Below the pieces are notes generated by a model. It was not told the DNA's origin. It did no database searches and was given only the letters and a program-made list of their open reading frames with translations. Below, in pieces: positions 36,190 through 44,529 of a DNA stretch of 64,000 nucleotides. The DNA comes from Stagnihabitans sp038231395 (lineage in GTDB: Bacteria > Pseudomonadota > Alphaproteobacteria > Rhodobacterales > Rhodobacteraceae): positions 14,839 to 78,838 of the forward strand of contig JBBRLL010000017.1 in assembly GCA_038231395.1 (NCBI GenBank), written 5' to 3'. Within the stretch, counting starts at the first letter, position 1. The number at the start of each line of letters is the position of its first letter. Position numbers and translations under genes: made by a program.

Positions 36190-36760
36190 AACCATCCGAA
36201 CGCCTGAACCCATGGAGTTGGTCAAACCATTTGCGGGCGATTGCCGCTTTGGCCGCGTCATCCCCTGCGTCCGGCGTTAGGGTGCCGCTGTCGGCACCGA
36301 CGGCGTCAGCTTTTCCATCATCGGAGTTTGCACTGTGCCCGGGGTGATGCAGTTCACGGCAATGCCTGTGGTCGCCAGCTCTTTGCCGCGCGATGATCAA
36401 GGCAATCACCGTCTTTTGCGGCGGAACAGGGTGCCGGCTTTGGGTTGCCCTGTTTGCCTGCAACCGAGGCGACACTGACGATGCGCCCCTAATTCTGCGC
36501 CGCTTCGGCAGGATGAACGCTTGGCGGGACAAGAATGTGCCGGTCAGGTTTACGGCCAAAGCCGCGTTCCAATCCTTCAGCCAGTCGTCCAGCACCGGCA
36601 GCACCGGCCCGGCAATTCCCGCCGTACAGACTATCCCATCCAACTGCCCTTAGCGCGCCACCCGTCACCACGATGGCGCGGCCGGTCAGATCAATCCGGC
36701 TCCGGACGTCTTTCGCCGCAAACCCCACGATCCGGCGATGCCACGGCAATTCCCGCCGGA
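36190..36760 (-). pseudogene. short-chain dehydrogenase/reductase, decayed
   Basis: The minus strand holds SDR pieces in order but in several frames: IDLTGRAIVVTGGA (nucleotide site start), then directly VCTAGIAGPV and AALAVNLTGTFL (middle; the part between, about 60-70 residues, is missing), a SVASV-like serine region, and KELATTGIAVNCITPGTV (C-terminal substrate part). The Tyr-x3-Lys segment is lost or out of frame. Stops follow soon after MMEKLTP. A normal SDR is about 250 aa; no frame here exceeds about 75 consecutive homologous residues. Confidence 0.8.
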
Positions 36761-36802
36761 TTTCATCCACACGCCGCAGCAACCGCGCGGTTAAGATTCC
36801 AT

Positions 36803-36839
36803 TTGCCAGTCTGTCACGAATTTGTCAGACATATGGCAA
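36803..36839 (+). promoter_or_regulatory. Nested palindrome before the peptide ABC operon, FadR/GntR-like operator candidate
   Basis: TTGCCA at 36803-36808 and TGGCAA at 36834-36839 enclose GTCTGTCA / TGTCAGAC (7 of 8 paired), whose right half is itself the palindrome TGTCAGACA. This fits the short GT-N-AC type half-sites of FadR-like regulators, and a FadR-type gene closes the operon at 43526. It lies about 75-110 nt before the substrate-binding protein start. Confidence 0.5.
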
Positions 36840-36912
36840 CAACAATAAAGACCCGCTGCGGAGCCAACCGTGGCCTGGACGCTGACTTTTGTTCAATCAG
36901 AGAGGGATGGAA

Positions 36913-38517
36913 ATGAAGGTGCTACGGAATTTTGCCGCCACTGTCGCTTTGGGTCTGGCGCTTGCCTCGCCCGTCGTGGCGCAGAAGGTGGTCTATGCGG
37001 CGGGGGATTCAACCGCCGGGACCTATATGGACTATATGAAAACGGTCTATGCCCGCGCTGGCAGCCCCGAGGTCATTCAGCTTCCGCTGACCAGCTTTGA
37101 CAAGAATTTCGACCTCAGTGGCCTTGCTGCCGAAAGCTGGAGCCAGTCCGCCGATGGACTGACCTGGACCTTTAAACTGCGCGACGGACTGGTGTGGAGT
37201 GATGGCGAACCGCTGAAGGCCAGCGACTACATCTTCGCCCTGCAACGCGCCGCGACCGAAGGCTATGACTTTGCATGGTATTGGGGCTATGCGGGCAACA
37301 TCAAGAACTGGGGCCCGGTGACCGATGGCAAGGCCGATGTGAAAACCCTTGGCATTTCTGCCCCCGATGATCACACCATCGTCGTGCAAACCGAAACGCC
37401 CAAACCCTATCTGCCGGGCGTCGTCTCACTTTGGTATCCGGTGCCAAAGCACGTCTGGGACAAGGTTGGTGACGAATGGGCCGCCAATGTCGATACGCTG
37501 GTCGCCTCTGGTCCGTTCATGGTCAAAAGCTGGGAGAAGTCGAACAACTCGATGATTCTGGTGAAGAACCCCAAATACACCGGCCCGTGGCAACCCACGG
37601 TGGACGAGTTGAGCATTGACCCCTCACTTGGTCAGCCCGACGTGGGTCTGCCTGCGTTCATGGCAGGCGAGGCTGACTTCTCTTACCTCAATGCCGGGCA
37701 AATCCCGTTTGTGGACAAAAGCTTCCCCAATCAGAACACCAAGAACGCCGTCTTTGCGGTGTCCTATATCTCGTTCGACCTCAACTCGGCCCCGTTTGAC
37801 AACATCAACGTGCGCAAGGCGCTGCAATACGCGATCAACCGGGATGAGCTGACCTCTACCGTACTGAAAAACCTCGCTATTCCCGGCAAGTCGCTGCTGG
37901 CGCCAGGCTATCCGGGCTTCAATCAGGCGATTGCCGATGAGGCGGTGTTTGACCCGGTCAAGGCCAAGGATTTCATGGCCAAGGCGGGCTACCCGGATGG
38001 CAAAGGCTTCCCCCCGGTGGAGATTTGGTTTCGTGACCAAGGTGGCTATAACGGTGCGATCACCGCGCCGATGCTGCAATATCTGCAAGCGCAGTTCAAA
38101 GACATCCTTGGCATCACGATGAACATCAAGATGCTGCCGCAAAAGGACTGGATGGATGGGCTGCTCAAGAAGAAAAACAACCTGTTCCTTGCGCCTTACG
38201 AATACGATTACCTTGATCCGTCGAACTTCTATGGCATCTTCTTCAATGGTGGCCGGCATGACCACCATGTGAAGGCCTATGACGATCTGGTATCGGCAGC
38301 TGACGCCAACCCCGACTGGCCGTCCCGCCTCAAGCTGTACCAACAGGCGGAACAAGTGCTGTTCGACAACGCCTCGTTCATCCCGATCGTCCACCCGGTC
38401 ACCAATGCCGTGGTGTCCAAGGACCTGACTGGCGAGGGCACGACCCCCAACAAGATGGGCTTCACCCCGCTGCGTCAGCTGGCCTTGTACTTCTACACCC
38501 ACATCGACAAGCCGTAA
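36913..38517 (+). CDS. ABC transporter substrate-binding protein, family 5 (dipeptide/oligopeptide type)
   Basis: Periplasmic solute receptor of 534 aa. Signal peptide is KVLRNFAATVALGLALASPVVA; the mature protein has the SBP_bac_5 layout, with WTFKLRDGLVWSDGEPLKASD (about residue 85) and RKALQYAINRDEL (about residue 305). ATG 36913 is chosen over ATG 36889 and 36907: AGAGAGGG then has a 6-nt spacer. Substrate not identifiable from sequence; the nearby CefD-like enzyme suggests an amino-acid-derived compound. Followed by a strong stem-loop at 38524-38553, which probably lets this gene be expressed more than the rest. Confidence 0.92.
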   Translation: MKVLRNFAATVALGLALASPVVAQKVVYAAGDSTAGTYMDYMKTVYARAGSPEVIQLPLTSFDKNFDLSGLAAESWSQSADGLTWTFKLRDGLVWSDGEPLKASDYIFALQRAATEGYDFAWYWGYAGNIKNWGPVTDGKADVKTLGISAPDDHTIVVQTETPKPYLPGVVSLWYPVPKHVWDKVGDEWAANVDTLVASGPFMVKSWEKSNNSMILVKNPKYTGPWQPTVDELSIDPSLGQPDVGLPAFMAGEADFSYLNAGQIPFVDKSFPNQNTKNAVFAVSYISFDLNSAPFDNINVRKALQYAINRDELTSTVLKNLAIPGKSLLAPGYPGFNQAIADEAVFDPVKAKDFMAKAGYPDGKGFPPVEIWFRDQGGYNGAITAPMLQYLQAQFKDILGITMNIKMLPQKDWMDGLLKKKNNLFLAPYEYDYLDPSNFYGIFFNGGRHDHHVKAYDDLVSAADANPDWPSRLKLYQQAEQVLFDNASFIPIVHPVTNAVVSKDLTGEGTTPNKMGFTPLRQLALYFYTHIDKP

Positions 38518-38523
38518 TCCGCC

Positions 38524-38553
38524 CTCCGGCCCGGGGTTCGCCTTGGGCCGGAG
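38524..38553 (+). other. Intercistronic stem-loop after the substrate-binding protein gene
   Basis: CTCCGGCCC and GGGCCGGAG (9 bp, perfect) enclose a 12-nt loop. There is no T run behind it, so partial termination or 3' protection of the upstream mRNA is more likely than full termination; this is common between SBP and ATPase genes of ABC operons. Confidence 0.7.
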
Positions 38554-38571
38554 CCTTATCAAGGCACAAGA

Positions 38572-39519
38572 ATGCGGCTTCTGGACATTGCCAATCTAAG
38601 CGTCAGCTTCGGGCAGGCGGAAGGTGTCGTGCAAGCCGTGCGCGGCATCAGCCTGACGCTGGATGAGGGCGAAAGCCTTGGCATCGTTGGCGAAAGTGGC
38701 TCTGGCAAATCGGTGACCTGCATGGCGGCCTTGCGTCTGCTGCGCGAGCCTCCGGCCAAGATCGCTGCCGACACGCTGACCCTTTGCGGCACCGACATCC
38801 TGCACGCCAATCGCGCCGACCTCGCCAAAGTCCGCGGACGCGCCGCTGCCATGGTGTTTCAAGACCCGATGAGCGCGTTTGACCCGGTGTTCAGCATCGG
38901 CCACCAGATTGGCGAAACCATCCGTACCCACCGCCCGATGACCGCCGCTGCCGCAAGGTCGGAAGCTGAAGACCTGCTGACCCGCGTCGAAATACGCAAC
39001 CCCAAAGGCGTTCTGGCCAGCTATCCGCACCAGTTGTCCGGCGGCATGTTGCAGCGTGCGATGATCGCCATGGCTTTGTCCTGCCGTCCGCGCATTCTGT
39101 TTGCCGATGAACCGACTACAGCGCTTGACGTCACCGTTCAGGCGCAAATCCTGCAACTGATCAAGGACTTGCAGGCAGAGTTTGGCATGGGTCTGATCAT
39201 GGTCACCCATGACCTTGGCGTGATCGCCGAAACCGTTGACCGCGTGGTGGTGATGTATGGCGGCAAGGTGATGGAAGAGGCGCCGGTGCAAGCGCTGTTC
39301 GACCGCCCTCGACATCCCTACACCAAGGCGCTGTTGAACAGCATTCCCGGCCAAACCCCCGGCAAGCAGCGCCTGTCCGAAATTACCGGAGCGTCACCGG
39401 ACCCCGCGCATCCGCCCACCGGCTGCCCCTTCCATCCGCGCTGCGCCAAAGCTGACGCCAGATGCACCGCGCAAGTGCCACCGCTAAAGGACGGCGTCGC
39501 CTGCTGGTGGCCCGAATGA
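38572..39519 (+). CDS. peptide ABC transporter ATP-binding protein (OppD/DppD type)
   Basis: A 315-aa ATPase with Walker A GESGSGKS, Q loop FQDPMSAFDP, ABC signature LSGGM, Walker B ILFADEPT and the H loop in MVTHDLG. The C-terminal cysteine cluster CPFHPRCAKADARC matches the oligopeptide-transport C-terminal domain with an Fe-S type pattern. Start ATG 38572 follows AAGG. Stop overlaps the next ATPase start (ATGA). Confidence 0.95.
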   Translation: MRLLDIANLSVSFGQAEGVVQAVRGISLTLDEGESLGIVGESGSGKSVTCMAALRLLREPPAKIAADTLTLCGTDILHANRADLAKVRGRAAAMVFQDPMSAFDPVFSIGHQIGETIRTHRPMTAAAARSEAEDLLTRVEIRNPKGVLASYPHQLSGGMLQRAMIAMALSCRPRILFADEPTTALDVTVQAQILQLIKDLQAEFGMGLIMVTHDLGVIAETVDRVVVMYGGKVMEEAPVQALFDRPRHPYTKALLNSIPGQTPGKQRLSEITGASPDPAHPPTGCPFHPRCAKADARCTAQVPPLKDGVACWWPE

Positions 39520-40463
39520 GCGACCAAGTGGCTCCCGCATTGGAACTCCAATCCCTGTCCAAAACCTACCGCCTCAAATCCGGTCAGGGCCTGTTCGCCA
39601 AATCCACTGACCACGACGTTGTGCAATCGGTCAATCTGACGTTGATGCCCAACGAAATCCTCGGGCTGGTGGGGGAGTCGGGGTCGGGCAAAACCACGAC
39701 CGGCATGATGGCGCTGCGGCTGACCGAACCCACATCAGGCCGCATTCTGGTTGACGGCACCGACGTCACTCACCTTGACCCCATAGCGCTGAAACCCTTT
39801 CGCCGCCGGATGCAGGTGGTGTTTCAGGACAGCTATTCCGCGCTGGACCCGATGATGACGCTGGAGCAGATCGTGGCCGAACCGCTGGTTATTCACGCCA
39901 TGGGCAATGCCACGTCGCGCCGGGCCAACGCACTGGAATGGCTGGTCAGGGTCGGCCTGCATGCCAGTCAGGCCGGCCGCTATCCGCACGAACTTTCGGG
40001 TGGACAGCGCCAGCGCGTCGCCATCGCCCGCGCTCTGATCCTTGGTCCCTCGGTTCTGGTGGCGGACGAGCCGACCTCGGCGCTTGACGTGTCCATCAAG
40101 GCGCAAATCATCAACCTTCTGATGGATTTGCAACGCGATATGGGGCTGGCGATCCTGTTCATCAGCCACGATCTGTCGGTGATCCGCGCCCTGACCGACC
40201 GTGTCGCTGTCATGCAAAATGGTCGGATCGTGGAGCAGGCACCGACCGAGGCGCTGTTTTCTGGGGCCAGACATCCGTACTCCCGCGCACTTCTGGATGC
40301 CATACCGGTCCTGAACCCAACGCTGCGCCGCCGCCGGGCCTTTCCTGATCCGGTGGCGATGCTGGCTGCGGTTCCTCGGATCACCGACCCCGAGGGAAAA
40401 CCCGGCGACCGGCATTTGCGCGAAATTGCCCCCGGCCACCTTGTCGAAACGATAGTGGAGTAG
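39516..40463 (+). CDS. peptide ABC transporter ATP-binding protein (OppF/DppF type)
   Basis: A 315-aa second ATPase subunit: Walker A GESGSGKTT, FQDSYSALDP, signature LSGGQRQRVAIARAL, Walker B VLVADEPTSALD, and FISHDLSV. ATG 39516 overlaps the previous stop (ATGA); the frame opens earlier at 39462 inside the preceding gene. The OppF-type C-terminal extension is present but the OppD-type Cys cluster is absent. Confidence 0.95.
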   Translation: MSDQVAPALELQSLSKTYRLKSGQGLFAKSTDHDVVQSVNLTLMPNEILGLVGESGSGKTTTGMMALRLTEPTSGRILVDGTDVTHLDPIALKPFRRRMQVVFQDSYSALDPMMTLEQIVAEPLVIHAMGNATSRRANALEWLVRVGLHASQAGRYPHELSGGQRQRVAIARALILGPSVLVADEPTSALDVSIKAQIINLLMDLQRDMGLAILFISHDLSVIRALTDRVAVMQNGRIVEQAPTEALFSGARHPYSRALLDAIPVLNPTLRRRRAFPDPVAMLAAVPRITDPEGKPGDRHLREIAPGHLVETIVE

Positions 40464-40467
40464 GCGC

Positions 40468-41397
40468 ATGATCCCCTTCATCCTTCGCAGGCTGGCGTCC
40501 ACGCTGATCACCTTCATTGCCGTTTCGGTCGTCATCTTCCTGATGATGCACGCGGTTCCCGGTGGGCCGTTTGATGGCCACGACATGCCGGTATCCGAGG
40601 CGGTGAGGGCCAAGCTTATGGCCTCGCTTGGCTTGGATAAATCTCTGCCGGAGCAATATTTCCGCTACATGTGGGGCGTCGCGCATTTCGATTTTGGGGT
40701 GCCATTCCAAAGCCCGGGTGAGACTGTCTTGCAGCTTCTTGGGCGGGCGTGGGTGCCAAGCCTCACCCTTGGTGGCTTGGGCGTGCTGATTGGCGCGCCT
40801 TTGGGTATACTACTAGGGATGGCGGCTGCTTTGCGCCGCAACACCTGGGTTGACTACTTAGCCTCCGCCTTCGCCACCCTTGGCCTGACTGTACCGGTCT
40901 TTGTCACCTCGATGGCGCTGATCCTGATCTTTGCGGTCTGGCTGGGCTGGTTGCCCGCGTCCGGCTGGGGCAAGCCGTCGAAATGGGTGCTGCCGATCGC
41001 CGCCTATGCCACGATCCCTCTGGCCACTTACGCGCGCTACACCCGTGCGGCCATGCTGGACGTGCTGACGCGGCCCTTCGTCACCGTCCTGCGCGCCAAG
41101 GGACTGTCCGAACGGCGCATCCTGTTTCAGCACGTGTTGCGCAACGCCTCGCTTCCCATGGTCACCGTGTTTTTGCCCATGTTCATCGGCACCGCCACCG
41201 GGTCGATCTTTGTGGAGGCGATGTTTCGCGTGCCGGGCCTTGGCGCGTATTTTGTCTCTTCGATCAGTCAGCGGGATTACGCGCTGGAGATGTCGCTCAT
41301 CCTGATGATCACCATGATGTTTTGCGTGGCTTACCTGTTGTCCGACATCGCCTATGCGCTTTTGGACCCAAGGATCAGGCTGGGAGGACGCGCATGA
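40468..41397 (+). CDS. peptide ABC transporter permease (OppB/DppB type)
   Basis: A 309-aa inner-membrane permease with six helices. N-terminal MIPFILRRLASTLITFIAVS and the large first periplasmic loop are typical of OppB. The EAA loop for ATPase contact reads LRAKGLSERRILFQHVLRNA near residue 210. Starts 4 nt after the ATPase gene and overlaps the next gene by 4 nt. Confidence 0.94.
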   Translation: MIPFILRRLASTLITFIAVSVVIFLMMHAVPGGPFDGHDMPVSEAVRAKLMASLGLDKSLPEQYFRYMWGVAHFDFGVPFQSPGETVLQLLGRAWVPSLTLGGLGVLIGAPLGILLGMAAALRRNTWVDYLASAFATLGLTVPVFVTSMALILIFAVWLGWLPASGWGKPSKWVLPIAAYATIPLATYARYTRAAMLDVLTRPFVTVLRAKGLSERRILFQHVLRNASLPMVTVFLPMFIGTATGSIFVEAMFRVPGLGAYFVSSISQRDYALEMSLILMITMMFCVAYLLSDIAYALLDPRIRLGGRA

Positions 41398-42248
41398 ACC
41401 ACCTTAGCCCCCGCCAGATGGCATGGCTGCGCTTTCGCGCCAACAAGGCGGCACTGGCGTCGGGAGCCATCCTGCTGGTGATCATTCTGGCCGCGGTTTT
41501 CGCCAGTCTGATCACCCCAACCAGCTTTGACGCGCAAAATTTCCTCAAGCAAGCGTTGGCCCCGCCGTCGGGTCAATTCTGGTTCGGCGTTGATGATCTG
41601 GGGCGCGATTTCTTCACCCGCATCGTGTTTGGCGCACGGGTGTCGCTGAGCATTGGTTTCGCCGCCGCGATCTGTTCGGTCGCCATCGGGCTGCCGTTGG
41701 GGGCCATCGCGGGCTACTACGGCGGCACGGCGGATTGGTTCATTCTGCGGTTGATCGAGCTGTTTTCCGTGGTCCCGCCTTTGCTGGCCGCCATGCTTCT
41801 GGGCGCGCTCAGCGGTGGCGGCTTTCTGACCATCATCACCGTGGCCGCTCTGTTCGGCTGGGTGCAGGTCTGCCTGCTGGTGCGCGCCCAGATCAAATCC
41901 TTCCGCGAAAAGGACTATGTGCGGGCCGCCCTTGCCTTGGGGGCAAGCCCGGCTTACGTCATCCGCCGCCACCTGATCCCCAACGCAATCTCTCCGGTCA
42001 TCGTGGGGTTTGTTCTGTCGATACCGATGGCGATGATGCTGGAGGCAAGCCTGTCCTTCCTTGGTATCGGTGTACCGCCCCCCACGCCAAGCTGGGGCCA
42101 GATGATCAACACCGGCATGAATTTCATGTATTTTTACTGGCATATGGCGGTGTTTCCGACGGCTGCCCTTGCCATCACCGTACTGGCGACCACCCTGTTC
42201 GGCGACGGGTTGCGCGATGCGCTGGACCCGACGCTGAAAGGCCGCTGA
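41394..42248 (+). CDS. peptide ABC transporter permease (OppC/DppC type)
   Basis: A 284-aa permease with an N-terminal cytoplasmic tail, six helices, and the OppC marks FGVDDLGRDFFTRIVFGARVS and the EAA loop RAALALGASPAYVIRRHLIP. ATG 41394 has GGGAGG 6 nt upstream and overlaps the previous stop. With the four previous genes it completes a full importer. Confidence 0.94.
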   Translation: MNHLSPRQMAWLRFRANKAALASGAILLVIILAAVFASLITPTSFDAQNFLKQALAPPSGQFWFGVDDLGRDFFTRIVFGARVSLSIGFAAAICSVAIGLPLGAIAGYYGGTADWFILRLIELFSVVPPLLAAMLLGALSGGGFLTIITVAALFGWVQVCLLVRAQIKSFREKDYVRAALALGASPAYVIRRHLIPNAISPVIVGFVLSIPMAMMLEASLSFLGIGVPPPTPSWGQMINTGMNFMYFYWHMAVFPTAALAITVLATTLFGDGLRDALDPTLKGR

Positions 42249-42259
42249 AAGAGGATGCG

Positions 42260-43444
42260 ATGAACGACAATCTGGCCAAACAATTCCTTCTTAATCCGGA
42301 TGTGGTGTTCCTGAACCACGGTTCGTATGGCGCTTGCCCCAAGCCGGTTTTCAAAGCTTATCAGGACTGGCAGGTGCAGTTGGAACGCCAGCCGGTTGCC
42401 TTCATGGACCCCAAGCGCGGGTTGTCGCAATGGATGCTGAACGCCCGTTCGGCAATGGCGGGTGAACTGGGAACCTCGCCGGAGAATGTCGTCGGCCAGA
42501 TGAACGCCACTTATGCGCTGAACGTGGTGGCGCAGTCGCTGAACCTGTCACCCGGGGATGAGATTCTGACGACAGACCACGAATATGCCGCACTGGAAAA
42601 GACATGGGCCTATGTCTGTCGCAAGACCGGGGCGAAGATCGTGCAGGTCAAGGTCCCCTTGCCGCTGACCGCCGCAGAGCCTTTCACGCAAGCCATCCGT
42701 GACGGCTTTACCGACCGGACCCGGGTTTTGTTCCTGTCGCACATCACCTCTGCCACCGCCCTCGTCTTCCCGATCGAGGCCGCCGTGGCCGAGGCGAGGC
42801 TGCGCGGCATCTGGACGGTGATTGATGGCGCCCACTCTCCCGGCCATATCCCGCTGAACCTTGACGCCCTGGGCGCCGATTTCTACGCGGGCAATTGCCA
42901 TAAATGGCTGATGGCCCCCAAAGGCTCGGCTTTCCTTTACGTCCGGCCCGAATGTCAGGCGATGATCAATCCTCTGGTCATCAGCCACGGCTGGCAAGAG
43001 AACGCCAGCGGCGCCGATCCCGGACCCTTTTTCAGCACCGCCTTCATTGACAGTCTGGAGATGCAGGGCACGCATGACCCCTCCGCCTGGCTTACTGTGC
43101 CTGATGCCATAGCGTTTCGTCACGCCCATAATTGGGATGCCGTCAGCCGCCAATGCCAAAGAACGGCGCAGGATACCGCCGCAAGAATGGCCAGCCTCAC
43201 CGGTCTTGCACCGCTGTCCTCGCCGGAATTCTGTGCGCCGCTGATGGTGTCGATGCCGATGCCGCCGTTTGAGCCTGATACGCTGAAGGCCCGGCTGATG
43301 GACCATTGGCACATCGAAATCCCGTGTTTCCGCTGGCAAGACCACCACATCGTCCGGGTTTCGGTGCAAGGTTACACCGCGCAGGCGCAACTTGACCTGC
43401 TGGTGAAAGCGCTGACAGAGGAATTGCACCTGACGGTTGACTGA
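42260..43444 (+). CDS. aminotransferase class V, isopenicillin N epimerase-like (CefD family)
   Basis: A 394-aa PLP enzyme of fold type I. Start FLNHGSYGACPKPVF is the CefD-family N-terminus; the PLP lysine is in GNCHKWLMAPKG and the Asp that pairs with the pyridine in VIDGAHSPGH. In other bacteria these proteins act as racemases, epimerases or desulfurases on small amino-acid derivatives or peptides; no beta-lactam genes are near, so true isopenicillin N epimerase activity is unlikely. GAGG precedes ATG 42260, which lies 11 nt after the permease; it is thus the last structural gene of the import operon and may process the imported substrate. Confidence 0.9.
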   Translation: MNDNLAKQFLLNPDVVFLNHGSYGACPKPVFKAYQDWQVQLERQPVAFMDPKRGLSQWMLNARSAMAGELGTSPENVVGQMNATYALNVVAQSLNLSPGDEILTTDHEYAALEKTWAYVCRKTGAKIVQVKVPLPLTAAEPFTQAIRDGFTDRTRVLFLSHITSATALVFPIEAAVAEARLRGIWTVIDGAHSPGHIPLNLDALGADFYAGNCHKWLMAPKGSAFLYVRPECQAMINPLVISHGWQENASGADPGPFFSTAFIDSLEMQGTHDPSAWLTVPDAIAFRHAHNWDAVSRQCQRTAQDTAARMASLTGLAPLSSPEFCAPLMVSMPMPPFEPDTLKARLMDHWHIEIPCFRWQDHHIVRVSVQGYTAQAQLDLLVKALTEELHLTVD

Positions 43445-43525
43445 AAGATCAGTTGCGCCGCCGCGGCCCAGCTGGCAAAGCAGAAGGGCACCGGGTCCGC
43501 GCCGCGTACCAGTTGGAGGTCTCAC

Positions 43526-44260
43526 TTGGCAAGCAGAACCGCGCTAAGCTATCTGGAGCCGCTGGAAAGCCGTTCGCGCGGCGAAGCGGTGATGGTGGCG
43601 CTTGCCGAGATGATTGAACGGGCTGGCCTGAGGGTCGGTGACCGCCTTCCGCCCGAAGTTTCGCTGGCCGAGCATCTTTCGGTGGGCAGGTCCACCATCC
43701 GTGAGGCGTTGAACCGGTGGGAGGGTCTGGGCATCATCCGGCGCAGGCAGGGCGATGGCACCTATCTGACCGCCCGCGTCCAAAGTTCGGCTGGGCATGT
43801 GCCGGTCATGGTCCGCCTGTCCGGCGAGGCCTTGTTGCGCCTGGTGGAAGTGCGCCGCACTTTGGAAACCGAGGTTGTGCGCAAGGCCGCTGTGAACGCC
43901 AGCGACGCGCAGCGTGCCGAGATCAACCGCCTGTGTGATGAGTTGCTGGCGGTGGTGGATTCCGGCAAGCCATGGCGCAAGGCGGATGGCGCGTTTCACG
44001 ATGCGATCTACGATGCCTCTGGCAACCCGATGTTTGGGCAAATATTGCAACGTCTGGGCGAGGCCTTGGAACGGTCAGACGATAACCCCTTCAGCCGGAA
44101 TGACTTTGGTCTGGCGTCTTTTCCGCTTCATCGGGCGCTGCGGGATGCCGTGGTGGCGGGCGACCCCGATGCCGCCAGCCGCGCCATCAACGTCATTCTG
44201 GACTCGGTGACGGCTGAAATTCAGGAGATCATCCAGAACGGTCCGGCGACCGCGGTCTGA
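43526..44260 (+). CDS. GntR family regulator, FadR/FCD subfamily
   Basis: A 244-aa regulator: winged helix at residues ~15-85 (DRLPPEVSLAEHLSVGRSTIREAL and GLGIIRRRQGDGTYL), then an FCD ligand domain with the His/Asp metal pattern (FHDAIYDASGNPMF, PLHRALRDAVVAGD). The start is TTG 43526, fixed by GGAGG six nt upstream. It may control the peptide operon (palindrome at 36803-36839) or the hexuronate genes downstream; FadR-type regulators UxuR/ExuR govern hexuronate use in enterobacteria. Confidence 0.93.
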   Translation: MASRTALSYLEPLESRSRGEAVMVALAEMIERAGLRVGDRLPPEVSLAEHLSVGRSTIREALNRWEGLGIIRRRQGDGTYLTARVQSSAGHVPVMVRLSGEALLRLVEVRRTLETEVVRKAAVNASDAQRAEINRLCDELLAVVDSGKPWRKADGAFHDAIYDASGNPMFGQILQRLGEALERSDDNPFSRNDFGLASFPLHRALRDAVVAGDPDAASRAINVILDSVTAEIQEIIQNGPATAV

Positions 44261-44529
44261 CAGCACGATTGGCGCCAGACCGCGCCACTTTGGTATCCGA
44301 GGCGCAAACTTTGCGTGGGTCATCGCAGGAGCCGGACCTTGCCGCAGATCAACTCCTTGTCTCAACTCTAATTACGCCGATGGTCGGGGGGCGGGCACTT
44401 GGGCCATCAAGGTCGCGTGGTTCTGCGATGGGGCCTTTGTTGGGCTCGGTTTTGGACTACCCCACAGTTTCGTCTGTCATTCCCGAACAGTCGGTTTAGG
44501 ATCGCGCCAAAGTAACGCAGGAAAACCTT

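Noticed and set aside
42260..43444. Beta-lactam biosynthesis gene
   Set aside because: The CefD resemblance is to the general class V aminotransferase family; none of the other beta-lactam pathway genes are nearby.
44261..44529. Promoter or small RNA between the FadR-type gene and uxuB
   Set aside because: G-rich segments are present but no convincing hairpin, -35/-10 pair or palindrome could be supported.
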